Source of the DNA: Doryteuthis pealeii
Taxonomy: Eukaryota; Mollusca; Cephalopoda; Myopsida; Loliginidae
DNA: 64,000 nucleotides
Direction of reading: 5' to 3'
Assembly: GCA_023376005.1 (NCBI GenBank)
Contig: CM042157.1
Location: forward strand, 87,344,072 to 87,408,071
In this document: one piece after another, positions 42,134 through 52,689 of the stretch
Numbering within the stretch: the stretch's first letter is position 1
Layout: each line of letters starts with the position of its first letter
Notes under the pieces: model-generated
The model's database searches: none
Told to the model about the DNA's origin: nothing
Seen by the model: the letters and a program-made list of their open reading frames with translations, nothing else
Made by a program: the position numbers and the translations under genes

Positions 42134-42252
42134 ATAAACAATGAAGATGAGGACAATAGTCTGAATAATGCAGATAATACAAAAAAATATAAATAATTTT
42201 TTTGGGGGTGGGCGAAAGCAATAGTTGAGACTACAGGAATCTTGGTTGTTTT
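42134..42252. other. spacer of the giant inverted repeat (119 bp)
   Basis: Not mirrored. It contains caatgaagatgaggacaata, then gtctgaataatgcagataat, the distal part of repeat L without its hairpin, then tttttttgggggtgggcg. No sequencing-adapter-like sequence was recognised. Confidence 0.8.
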
Positions 42253-42394
42253 GTTTTAAAGAAATAAAATTGCACAAAGATTTACAGAATTTCCCCTGCA
42301 TTGGATTATTGTTATCTGCGAGTGGTTGCCGTGAGATATGAATCTTCAGAAGTGTCTTTAACATTTTTCTTGGGGGTGGGGGATTTGTTGATGT

Positions 42395-42850
42395 TTGCTG
42401 GTTGGTTGAATTTTACAGCATGTCAACTCTTGCTGGGTTATTTTATGCCAAGGATTTTTTTTATTTTATTAATTCTTGATGGGTACTCATTTTTTAAACT
42501 CAGTTTTTGAACATGTTTTTTAAAACTCATCTTTTTCTATTCATCACAAAAATGGGACATACCAGGTACTAACATTCCAAGCCAGGGTGGACCTGGGAGT
42601 AATGACGATGAAGGAGTACTCCACAGAATTGGAACTTCACCATCGGATAGTTTAACGTCATACCCAAAACACCAAGACCCTCAGCCCGCCGCAATCCAGC
42701 ACAAATATGATAAAAAGAGTTGGGTGTTTGCCATAAGGTTAATATGTTCGGGACAATCATATTAGTGCTAGGGCTTGACGGGAACAGCCAATTGATCGGA
42801 AGGAGTCCACACAGACCTCTCGTCTATCTTAAATAAGGGCTAAAGTAGAG
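42395..42850 (-). mobile_element. 5S composite element (right arm)
   Basis: Tail gaattttacagcatgtcaac, then ccagggtggacctgggagta, agaccctcagcccgccgcaa, ttgatcggaaggagtccaca. Minus orientation. Confidence 0.65.
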
Positions 42851-43179
42851 TGTTTCATGTCATGGACTACTCAGGCATCGGGTTTCCATCATTTAGTATT
42901 GAAGTATCCAATCTCGTTGCACTTGAATGCATGTCAGCATTTCTTTCAATTTCATCACCATCATCATCATCATCACCATTATCATCATCAAGTCGTGCTG
43001 GCAGCACGAATATCTATGACAATCTCTCGCCAAACATCCCTATCTATCATCGCACACGCAGCATCCAGAATCTTCGTAGATCTGATCGATGTAGGACCTT
43101 GCAGGCGTAAAGAATGCTGCGTGCAGTCTTAAATAAATTGTATGGGGCATCCTGCAAGGATTGAACTCACTATTCACTA

Positions 43180-43395
43180 GTACTCGTCAGTCAGGGCGGC
43201 CTACTGTCGGTACCAGCCAATTAGCGAGGGAGTCTATCCCCTTTTCACTAGCGCTAGACCAAGGAGATTGTTTTTTTGCATCTGAGGTGGAGCGCAACAC
43301 CTATCGTCAGCTCCTTACTTTACCACACAGATCCCTGTGCCACTCACACGCTGAGTTGGCGAGGGCCGGTATCGAACTAGGAACCTTGATGAAGT
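43180..43395 (-). mobile_element. SINE-B (right-arm copy)
   Basis: tactgtcggtaccagccaat at the left and gagggccggtatcgaactag (B box in reverse) at the right. Confidence 0.8.
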
Positions 43396-43591
43396 GACAT
43401 CATCAGGGGCGACGTGTTCCAGTTTTTTTAAAATTAAACATCCTTAAACAAAATTAAACATCCTTAAACAAAATTAATTTCCAATGCAGTACACACATTT
43501 TAAAATGCCTATAACATCTTACTCATCAATTCTTCTCCTTCCTGCCTCTACATTAATTTAATTTTTTAAAAACTGGAACACATCACCCCTG

Positions 43592-43740
43592 ATGATGGCA
43601 CTTCGAAGTGCCGAAAGTACTCGTGATCTGAACTTTGGTGGACTTATCCACGAATTCCACCCAAACATTAAAAAGTTGGCCAGAAAACTCGAAAAGATCA
43701 AAAATAAAATTGTTAAACAGGAGATGTGTCTTTTGTTTAA
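43592..43740 (+). pseudogene. conserved peptide after hammerhead-like motif (right arm)
   Basis: Upstream CTGATGA at 43589-43595, T, perfect stem GGCACTT/AAGTGCC, GAAAG from 43613. The frame reads SAESTRDLNFGGLIHEFHP, then NIKKLARKLEKIKNKIVKQE. Compare 29443-29604. It then runs into (CA)n, which ends any real coding. It probably marks the start of a truncated Penelope-like element; the exact family is unproven. Confidence 0.5.
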
Positions 43741-43744
43741 TTCT

Positions 43745-43751
43745 ACACACA

Positions 43752-43841
<90 letters not shown>

Positions 43842-43845
43842 ATAC
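43745..43845. repeat. CA then TA microsatellite (right arm)
   Basis: (CA)n about 52 bp, then (TA)n. Confidence 0.95.
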
Positions 43846-44039
43846 TTTGATTTGGGTTTATATCAGTTGTTTCTTGTTGCGCTAATAGAGTGCATTTTCT
43901 TATCACCAACTATTATTGAGACTCATTCGCCTTTGTCAGCTGATAGTGTGATCCAAGAAGCCCACCCGAGTTAAAAAGTGATTCCTTGATGACATTCCCT
44001 CCCAATTAGATTTACCATATCTACCCAGTTAAAAAGAAT

Positions 44040-45595
44040 CAGGGGCAGTCAGATAGAAGAATATAATGCGCCACGAAGAAACAGAAATTAATTAAATACT
44101 GTTAAGAAGGATTTAGATAATAAAGTAATTATTTATTCAGCTTAGTTAGGTTAACATAATAAAGAATAAGTTAATATTGTAAGAGGAAAGTTTTAGGAAG
44201 AATGTATTAGAAAAATATAAAATGGAAGATGAAGAAAAGGAGAAAAGAAAGCGCGGGAAAAAGAAAAAGGAAGAAGAAAACAGAAAGAGGGGGAAAAGAA
44301 AGAAAATAAAAAAAAGATGTGGGAATAAAAAAACTGGGGAAGAAGGACAAAGGAAAAGATGGCGGTCAAGGTAAGGAAGAAGAAATAAAGAGAAAAATTA
44401 ATCCGGAGAGAAGGAAAGAGAAAAGAGAGTCGGAAAGGAGACCGAAATGAACGTAAGAGGAAAGTTTTAGGAAGAATATATTAGAAAAAATAAAATTGAA
44501 GATGAGGAAAGAAAAGGAGAAAAAATGTCGTGGAAGAAGAAAAAGGAGAAAAAAAAAAAAGAAAGAGTGAAAAAGAAAGAAAATAAAAGCGGAAATCAAA
44601 CATGGAAGGAAGGACAAAGAAAACATCAAGGGGTCAAGGCGTGGAAGAAGAAATAAAGAAGAAAAAAATGAATCATGCGAGAAGGAAAAAGAAAAAAAAA
44701 AGAAAGTGTAAAGTTTTTAAGTGCCATCCTTGGCCAATTGAAAAGGGCTTAAAGAAAGTCCTGTGTTATGGAATCCTTTGGTAATGTTGCATATCGTTCG
44801 GGTGGAAGTAGGATTTTCCGTTTAAACCGAAACAAAGAAAAGACGACAAAAATAACAAAGGACTTTTTCGGTTAACGCGAACAAAGAAGGAAGGGTAGAA
44901 CTATAAATTCGGAAAGCTTAAGGAAGAATGTATTAGAAAAATATATAATGGAAGATGAAGAAAAGGAGAAAAAAAGGCGCGGGAAAAGAAAAAGGGAGAA
45001 GAAAACAGAAAGAGGGGAAAAAGAAAGAAAATAAAAAAAGATGTGGGAATAAAATAGGGGAAGAAGGACAAAGGAAAAGATGAGGGGTCAAGGTAAGGAA
45101 AAAGACAGAGAAAAATTAATCATGAGAGAATGAAAGAGAAAAGAGAGTTGGAAAATAGACTTTAGATAAAGAAGAATTTAGATAAAAAATAATTATTTAT
45201 TCAGCTTAGTTAGATTAACACAATGAAAATTAAATTAATATCGTAAGGGAAAAGTTTTAGGAGGAATGTATTTCGAATAAATGAAATGGAAGATGAGGAA
45301 AGAAAAAGAAAAAAAATATGTCGAAGAAGAAAATAAGGGGAAAGAAAGAAGAAAGAAAAAGAAAGAGAGAAAAAAAAGAAAGGGAAGAAAACAGAAAGGG
45401 GAGAAAGAAAAAAGGGAGAACAATTTACGAGAGGGAGGAATTAGAAAAATAAAGAGGGGAGAGAAAGGGAGAAAATAAACAGAAGGGGGAGGGGGATAAA
45501 AAGGGGAGATAACCCCCCAAAAATGAAAAAAAGTAAAGAGGAAGGGGAACAAAAATACCAAGAAAGGAGAAAAAACAGGAAAGAGATTGGATTAG
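44040..45595. repeat. polypurine satellite-like region (right arm)
   Basis: Reverse complement of 38860-40300: repeated gaagaagaaataaag, ggaaggacaaagaaaa, ttaggaagaatgtatta and cttagttaggttaacat blocks in four units. No gene. Confidence 0.75.
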
Positions 45596-45708
45596 ATAGT
45601 TGGATTTTACAGCATGTCAAGCTGTTGGGTTATTTGATGCCACATACGTTTTGTTTCATTCATTCTTGATAGGTATTCAATTTTTTAAAACTATATATTT
45701 TATATATA

Positions 45709-46351
45709 CTAGCAAATATATGCACCCTCCGAGTGCAATTATTTAAGTTTTAATATAATAAAATATCATGTTAAATTAGAAAGGCCAATGAAACTGAATA
45801 AGAATTCAGATAAAAATATTTGGAACAGAGGGGGTATGATTGAAAAATAGAACAACTTTGAAACGAACTCTTCCATCATTTTCCCTTACTCCCGTCTTTC
45901 ATTGGTAAATTTTCCTAATTTAACTATTTAGTTAAAATAGGAAGTAAAGAATAATATTACAGTCATTTCTTCTTGTTAATCGATTTCTTTTAAGATTTAT
46001 CCCCGAGATTTTTGCTCCTATTCATTAATATAAAACCAAACAATTAGAAATCAATAATACTAAGCATATATTTATTAAAATCAAATTTTTAAGATCAATA
46101 TGCAAATTAGCCTTCCCATTCACACTGTAAACCGCTATTTTCTTGTATATATAAGTACAACTGCATGTTATTAGTATGTAGATATGGTCAACAGTCTTAA
46201 TGATGTAAAACAATTTTATTAATAATTGAAGTTTAAATAAAAAAATAAAATCATGGAGAATGTGATGTAAATAACAAAGGGAATTGTGACTTGAATGGTA
46301 ATATAGTTTCGGTTACAGACAGACAAACCCACAATCTCCATTATAATAAGA
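45709..46351 (-). mobile_element. non-autonomous Helitron, right-arm copy
   Basis: Left edge CTAG at 45709-45712 preceded by A. Hairpin tgcaccctccgagtgca. Right edge ...ccattataataaga. About 643 bp, the same length as copy 1. Confidence 0.8.
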
Positions 46352-46439
46352 TATATATGAGAGGTATCCAAAACTTGGTAGTAAGGGATGATTCTATATG
46401 TGATTTCTAAGATACACTGTATTATTATTGTATGATCCA

Positions 46440-47740
46440 ATATGTATAAATACAGTGAATCTTTAAATCACTAAAGAGAGCTGAATGTATACTTTTTAGA
46501 TTATGTACAGAGCAATATTTATCTTTGAAAGGAAGGAAAAACTCAACACCGTAATTCAAAAAACCCAAATTACTATACATTTAATTAACTATTGAAATTA
46601 TTTAATCTATTATTGAGACAGTTTTTTGTGTTAGTATTACAATGTATAATTTCAATTAAACTTAGTTTTAAAAAAATATTTTTCAACATCAAATGTATAG
46701 TAATTTGGTTCTTAAAATTTTTTTTAAAGCAATACGTAATTAAAAACAACCTTAATCCCCTAAAACCGTAACCCAATTCGCAAAATGTTAATTCATGGAC
46801 TGTAGTTAAACTGTCATTGGGTACCACCAAAAAAATTCCCGTTTTAATTTTCCGACCTAAATCAGAAGTCAGCCGGGTTTATTTTATGTCATGTCAACCC
46901 TTGGGCTATTTCATGCCGATATGAGTTTAAAAATCATGATCTATTATGAACAGTACTTTATTGTGTAAAAACATAACCGGGTACCAACAGGAGAACTAGA
47001 ACAGAATGAAATATGCGTCAGAGTCCTCAGGATGCTTACTTGATTCTGGGTAATTTTAACTTTTCCAGGGAGTTACCTGATCACGTGAAGTTCCTAAGCC
47101 AATCAAAGAGCCCGGTTCCAGATCAGCTTGCGTTCAGAGGTAGTCACTTAAACTTCTATCAACTTTTATCCCTTACTGTGTTTTCCTACTGTATCCTATC
47201 AATTTTAAATCCGAATACACTTCATTGAAAAAATGATAGGCTATGCGTATTCATTTTTAAGAGTATTTTAGCTGCACCCTGTACTTCACTTGTCTAATAT
47301 CATCAACATGTAATTTGATAAAACATTTATAAATATATTTTCTTCTTTCGAGTTCAGAATTTATTGAACTACGAAATACACAAGGGAGAGATGCTGATAG
47401 AAACACCCACATCATCGCATTATTCCTTGAGACTCTATTCATTTGGTAACAAGTGACTGAGTTTTGAGTACCAATAAAAGAGGCGAATAAACAGGATATT
47501 TTTGTCTTCTGTTCTTTTGTCACAAGAAGACAATCATAAAAGACGAAAACGTTTACGTGACACATCCATAGTCTTTACACAATTCTATTTATGACTGCAG
47601 TAAATATTCCCTATCGCTTATTCATTGTCTCTTCACTTATTTGCTTTCATTCATCTAATGATATTTTGCCATTATTAATATCACTTCTTTCTTTTTATCA
47701 ATACGCATTATCTCCGGCCATCCTCGGGTGTAAATGCGAG
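46440..47740. other. unassigned arm DNA
   Basis: Mirror of 36740-38020. The minus frame 47257-47565 and the plus frames at 47013 and 47591 contain no recognisable domain, and equivalent frames are broken in the left arm. Confidence 0.45.
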
Positions 47741-47750
47741 AATCTTCTAG

Positions 47751-47952
47751 AGGCGCGTGGTGTGTTGGTTAGAGTCTAAGAAAAGGACACAATTCACGAG
47801 TTCAAATTCTGAACAAGGCTGTTTGCATATTTCACAAAGCACTAATACCCCTGGGAAAGGTATGAACAACTACTCTCCCTCCAGATGTGGGTAAATAGTT
47901 GGACAGACTGGGCTCTTTAACCATGGCTCAGCAACCATTGTAAGGGAAAGAA
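47751..47952 (+). mobile_element. SINE-A, 5' part, interrupted
   Basis: gcgcgtggtgtgttggttag (A box region), acgagttcaaattctgaac (B box), then the body to gcaaccattgtaagggaaag. The family continues at 48672. Confidence 0.8.
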
Positions 47953-48671
47953 AATATAAGAAATACTATCTTAAACAATTCTAATTATCTCCCTTTGTCA
48001 GCGACAGAGCCTAATGACTTAGCCATAAACTGATGAGAAAACTCATGCGATTGGCTAAGGGCCTTTGCCGGCGACCAATCAGAGCACACGTTACGAGACT
48101 CAGTTTGGACCGCCAATTTTGATAGTGAAAACTGATCCAGCCCCTCTTGCCTGCTGGAATCTATCTCGGAAGGACGTAAATTTAAGCTCCAGGCGTTCAC
48201 GGAACGAGAAGAACAGGAACAGCTAATGCAGGGCCGCTGTCCGCGTAAAAGGCAACTAACAACTAGGAATCGCTCTTTTCCCAGCACCAGAGGTCGAGAT
48301 AAGACATGCTTTTGAAGCCTACCCGTCACTGACATCGAGAACGACCTGTTTGAAACCTGCCAAAGGGTGGAGCCGTAGATTTTCGTAAAAATCACACTTC
48401 TAAACAAGAGACAGATAAGTTTCGCAAAGACATTAATTTTGCAAATCATTACACACCATATACAGTGCATTTTGTTAATCTTGCATACATTTGTGAATCT
48501 TGCATAGACTTTGTAAATCTTACATATACTTGTATATCATCTCACGTATTGTATTTTGTATGTTACATGTTCTTGTTGTTTGATAAACGCATTGTTTTGT
48601 TGTAAAGCCTTGAGTTGTGTTTATTACCTGTTATTTTGTCCTTGTCTTTATCTTGCCACTATAATTCCCAA
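47953..48671. mobile_element. ~720-bp insertion inside SINE-A
   Basis: Lies between the two halves of one SINE-A, with AAAA at both junctions as a possible duplication. It contains an inverted and a direct CCAAT (gcgattggctaagg; gcgaccaatcagag) and ends ataattcccaaca. This hints at an LTR, but TG was not found at the start. The 161-codon minus frame across it has no domain I recognise and I do not call it a gene. Confidence 0.45.
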
Positions 48672-48748
48672 CAAAAACTAAGTTCAGACCTGTTAAACTC
48701 TGCTCAAGATATTGAACTCGTGTTGCATACTGCTCCTGTAGAGGGGTT

Positions 48749-48755
<7 letters not shown>
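48672..48755 (+). mobile_element. SINE-A, 3' part
   Basis: ctaagttcagacctgttaaa, then gtagaggggttggtatatat, running into (TA)n. Confidence 0.75.
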
Positions 48756-48812
<57 letters not shown>

Positions 48813-48835
48813 TAGATAGATAGATAGATAGATAA
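48756..48835. repeat. TA then GATA microsatellite
   Basis: (TA)n followed by (GATA)n. Confidence 0.95.
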
Positions 48836-49019
48836 TTTTCAGTTAATTATCTGCAGTTTCGTTACATTTTTTATTTCATTTTTTGTTTTTATTTATTTAT
48901 TCATCAATTATAATTCATAATTGATTTTGAAAAACAACGTTTCAAACACTTAATGGCCATCTTCAGTGTTATGCTGAATTATTATTCTACTATTTGTAGG
49001 AGTTTTAAGTAGTAATTTT
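48836..49019 (-). repeat. AT-rich DNA with a weak hammerhead-like order
   Basis: Minus strand: cactgaagatggccattaag, then tgtttgaaacgttg. CTGAAGA and GAAAC are present but the stem between them is not convincing. Confidence 0.35.
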
Positions 49020-49559
49020 TAACTGATGTCTGTTTGACAGTAAGTGTCATGCTGTGGTATGGATAGTCCCGATTCAACCTCTGATCTCCATGTGACAGAG
49101 AACACCAAGTGAGTGGCGAACGTCAAGGCCTGCCGTATTCTCAAAGGAAGCGGGCTAGGCTTTGCCTGACATGTAGGACTGTAGAATCGAACCCGCTTCC
49201 TTCAGAATGCGAACGGGCGACACATTGGCACCGAACTCGAGATGCTACAGTCCCGGATGTAAGCGCCATGTGCCCGGATGATAGCTATGAGGATTCCGGC
49301 GACCGGGATTGGCTCGACAATCGCGTGTGTGGGGCGCAGACACCCGGATGTTGAGGAGAAACTAGTATAAGTAGAAGTGGGGTGACGGCAGGAGTCGAGT
49401 TGCGATTTTGAGTTGCTGAAGATTTTACGACGACGAATTTTTCAGCTGCTGAAGATTTTACGCCGACGACGATGGATTTTTAGCTGCTAAAGATTTTTTG
49501 ATGGCGACGACATTGTTGCCCTCCCCTTTCAACAAGTCGAATATTTATTTTTTTATTTA
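49020..49559. other. GC-rich island, unassigned
   Basis: Markedly GC-richer than its surroundings. gtagaatcgaacccgcttcc resembles a tRNA T-arm in reverse. actagtataagtagaagtg looks like a TATA box about 30-40 bp before gacggcaggagtcgagttgc. Then come three diverged ~43-bp units (gctgctgaagattttacg...). This could be an LTR U3-R-U5, but no ends were found. The 81-codon frame at 49109 is unrecognised. Confidence 0.4.
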
Positions 49560-49950
49560 TTCCAGGCTCCAGTTCCACCAGTTTCATTTCCAAGCCATTG
49601 GGGACCGTTCCAAGTGTACCAATTACAATTAATAGCACTGTCAACTTCATATTCCACAACATTTTTAGCTCTCTAGCAGGATCCAGGTATTTGTCTATCT
49701 TTTCGCTTTCTTTTATTCTAATTCTATAATCCGCTGGAATAGCAAAATCCACAAGATTACAAGTTCTTCTTTCTGGTTCAGTAATACTAAGTATGAGCTT
49801 CTGTTTGGGATTGAATGATCCATTGGGATCTGAAAATCCCAAGGAATCTGATCAGACTCATTTTCTAGGACGAATTCTTGTTTGTGTGTGTGTACCAAGT
49901 GGTAGCATTCACAGTGGATGACCTTCCCTTCTTAGTCGTACCTAGAAATG
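49560..49950 (-). pseudogene. LINE restriction-like endonuclease fragment
   Basis: Minus strand: LILSITEPERRTCNLVDFAI, then PADYRIRIKESEKIDKYLDP, ARELKMLWNMKLTVLLIVIG and TLGTVPNGLEMKLVELE. It aligns with 58240-58905 but lacks the RPD segment in frame, and the 3' end diverges after LELEP-like residues. Upstream the homologue of HDWxGKVIH is frame-broken. Confidence 0.7.
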
Positions 49951-49999
49951 TATTATTTTGGTACCAATTTGTTGCATTCATAATGGAATTACCCGTTAT

Positions 50000-50040
50000 T
50001 ATTATTATTATTATCATTATTATTATTATTATTAGCAAAA
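50000..50040. repeat. ATT microsatellite
   Basis: (ATT)n at the 5' side of the LINE fragment. Confidence 0.9.
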
Positions 50041-50224
50041 TAAAAAACGCCATCTGGGCGACGTAAAATAAATATTGCCTGAGGGGATGGGAGTTGAAAA
50101 TTTGATATCAGAGAGTTTGTATCATAAGTAAAGTAAAATCATCAAATTTATTAAAGGAGTAAAAAATAAAATAAATTTATTAAAGGAGTAAAAAATATTT
50201 TTTAAATTGAAATGGAAACTTAGT

Positions 50225-50455
50225 TCTGACAACTTTAGATATATATTAAAATAAAACAAACTATATATAGATACATGATACCAGGTATGTATTTATTAAA
50301 ACTTGTTTAAGAAAACCCAATTAGAACTGTCAAACATTGCATGCTCAAATTTTGAGTGTGTTTATTCTATGTTATGACGATTTTAGGTAGTGTGACGTAA
50401 GCAGTGACGTAGTTTTTGTTACAGACAAAAACCGGAAGCGAATCTCCATTATTAT
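50225..50455 (-). mobile_element. diverged Helitron 5' region
   Basis: gacgtagtttttgttacaga, then agcgaatctccattattatt, parallels the Helitron start read on the minus strand. Upstream order ttattaaaacttg and attgcatgctc is only loosely similar. Confidence 0.4.
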
Positions 50456-50794
50456 TATTATTATTTTTTTTAATTATTTTTATTATTATTCATTCATTCA
50501 TTCATTCATTGAATTATTGGAGAATTAGTGACTGGTTGCTGTGACACGGCGAGTTCATTTGGTTGGCGTCAATTAATTTTTAACGAAAGAGAAAAGGTGT
50601 ACAAATTGTTTTGTTAGTCACAGGAATTTTTTTTTTCAATGGTAAAATCAAAATATTGTATAAATTTTGATTCCACTTACAGATACAGTCAAAGGTGACT
50701 GTGCGCCACTGAGTTATGTGTTTATCGAAGCTCTCAGAAACCAAGGGGGTGAACTTATTTTGAGGGCTGGCTTGTCTAATCCCCCTCCCCCTAA
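50456..50794. other. ATT and CATT microsatellites, then unassigned DNA
   Basis: (ATT)n to about 50485, (CATT)n about 50488-50510, then unrecognised sequence. Confidence 0.5.
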
Positions 50795-50890
50795 TAATGC
50801 ATCCACCTGTTGTCCGAGGGTGGCGACCCATGATGCTTAAGGATGGAATCCTGGTGGCTGAGATGTAGCACTTCACTTTGGCACTTACTT
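50795..50890 (+). mobile_element. 5S composite element scrap
   Basis: atccacctgttgtccgaggg, then tggcgacccatgatgcttaa and ggatggaatcctggtggctg. Confidence 0.6.
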
Positions 50891-50894
50891 CCTC

Positions 50895-51030
50895 TTGTTT
50901 TCTTTCTTTTTTCTTTCTTCTTCATTTGTTTTTTTCCTTCCTCGTCTTTCTTTTTTCTTTCTTCTTCATTTGTTTTTTTCCTTCCTCGTCTTTCTTTTTT
51001 CTTTCTTTGTCCTCTTTCCCTATCGTGCAT
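50895..51030. repeat. 44-bp pyrimidine tandem repeat
   Basis: tctttcttttttctttcttc, then ttcatttgtttttttccttc and ctcg, repeats with spacing 44. The long frames (105-126 codons) on both strands follow from the composition. Confidence 0.85.
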
Positions 51031-51059
51031 TTTCTTCTTTCCTAATCTTTCTGTTGAGA

Positions 51060-51165
51060 TTTCTTTTGTATATAAGGCGTGTGCTAGATCGTCGCCCATA
51101 CTTATAAACTTGGCGAGATTATGTGATCTATTCCTTGGCCAATCACTGGCAGTACTTTGAGGCTG
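51060..51165 (-). promoter_or_regulatory. promoter-like module, second copy
   Basis: In reverse complement: ccagtgattggccaagga (CCAAT), cacataatctcgcc, aagtttataagtatggg (TATA-like), acacgccttatatac. Same order and spacing as 28146-28244, with the CACGTG site degraded. Confidence 0.45.
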
Positions 51166-51280
51166 ATACAATACTTAAACTGACCCTACTGATCATATTT
51201 ACTGTAACATTCATGGATGACAGACATAGGATTAAATCACTGGACCTTTACCAATACGGAGGATAGGACTTATACGCTTA

Positions 51281-52689
51281 CCAAAGGATTCCATAACACA
51301 GGACTTACTTTAAGCCCTTTTCAACTGGCCAAGGATAGCATTTAAAAACTTTACAGACTCTTCAATAAGAACAAAGATTACGTGAAGCAAATGAAATCCA
51401 AACAAATAGATCCACTTTTATCTGTGAACTTGTTCAAATCTTTCAAGCTATAAAAGTTGTCGAGGTGGCCTAATGTTGGTATCAGCCTGACAGCAAGGGA
51501 GTCTATCCCATTTTCACTTGCGCTAGATCATGTATATTGTATTTTAGCATCTGAGGTGGAGCACCACACCTATCATCAGCTCCTCACTTTACCGCACAGA
51601 CTTCTGTGCTACTCATACGCTGAGTTGACGAGGGCCGGTATGGAACCAAGAACCTTGGGATTCCTACCCGAACGCTTTACCGACTGAGCTAAACCGTTCC
51701 CATAAAACTAATTATGACCCCTCTAGAATGGTTGGTTGTTTGGTTATTTTAATATATTAACACTCTTTTGGGTGATTTAATGGCACTTAAAAACTTCACA
51801 CTTTCTTTCTTTCTCTTTCATTCTCTCATGATTCATTTTTCTCTTCTTTATTTCTTCTTCCTCGCCTTGACCCCTTATATTTTCTTTGTCCTTCCTTCCA
51901 TGTTTGATTTCCCCTTTTATTTTATTTCTTTTTCCCTCTTTCTTTTTTCCTCTCCTTTTTCTTCTTCCACGCAATTTTTTCACCTTTTCTTTCTTCATCT
52001 TCCATTTTATTTTTTCTAATATATTCTTCCTAAAACTTTCCTCATTTCTGAATAAATAATTACTTTTTTTTATCTAAATTCTTTTTTTATCTAAAGTCTA
52101 TTTTCCGACTCTCTTTTCTCTTTCCTTCTCTCATGAATATTTTTTCTCTTTATTTCTTCTTCCTTACCTTGACCCCCAATTTTTCCTTTGTCCTTCTTCC
52201 CCTGTTTTTATTCCCACATCTTTTTTTATTTTCTTTCTTTTCCCCCTCTTTCTGTTTTCTTCTCCCTTTTTCTTTTCCCCGCGCTTTCTTTTCTCCTTTT
52301 CTTCATCTTCCATTTTATATTTTTCTAATACATTCTTCCTAAAACTTTCCTCTTACAATATTAACTTATTCTTTATTATGTTAACCTAACTAAGCTGAAT
52401 AAATAATTACTTTATTATCTAAATCCTTCTTAACAGTATTTAATTAATTTCTGCTTCTTCATGGCGCATTATATTCTTCTATCTGACTGCCCCTGATTCT
52501 TTTTAACTGGGTAGATATGGTAAATCTAATTTGGAGGGAATATCATCAAGAAATCACTTTTTAACTCGGGTGGGCTTCTTGGATCACACTATCAGCTGAC
52601 AAAGGCGAATGAGTGTCAATAATAGTTGGTGATAAGAAAATACTCTCTATTAGCGCAACAAGAAATAACTGATATAAACCCAAATCAAA

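Larger units (their letters stand above)
42253..47960 (-). repeat. giant inverted repeat, right arm (5,708 bp)
   Basis: Mirror of 36501-42133. Its Helitron, SINEs and satellite agree with unrelated copies elsewhere without the frequent one-base losses seen in the left arm, so it looks like the better consensus. Confidence 0.95.

Noticed and set aside
42134..42252. Sequencing adapter in the palindrome spacer
   Set aside because: The spacer reads as genomic repeat L plus unique sequence. Nothing resembling an adapter hairpin was seen.
47985..48470. 161-codon minus-strand frame
   Set aside because: Lies inside an insertion within a SINE, shows no domain, and is overlaid by CCAAT-like elements.
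50791..51171. 126-codon Lys/Glu-rich minus frame
   Set aside because: Translation of the 44-bp pyrimidine repeat. No homologous frame at the other promoter-like module.
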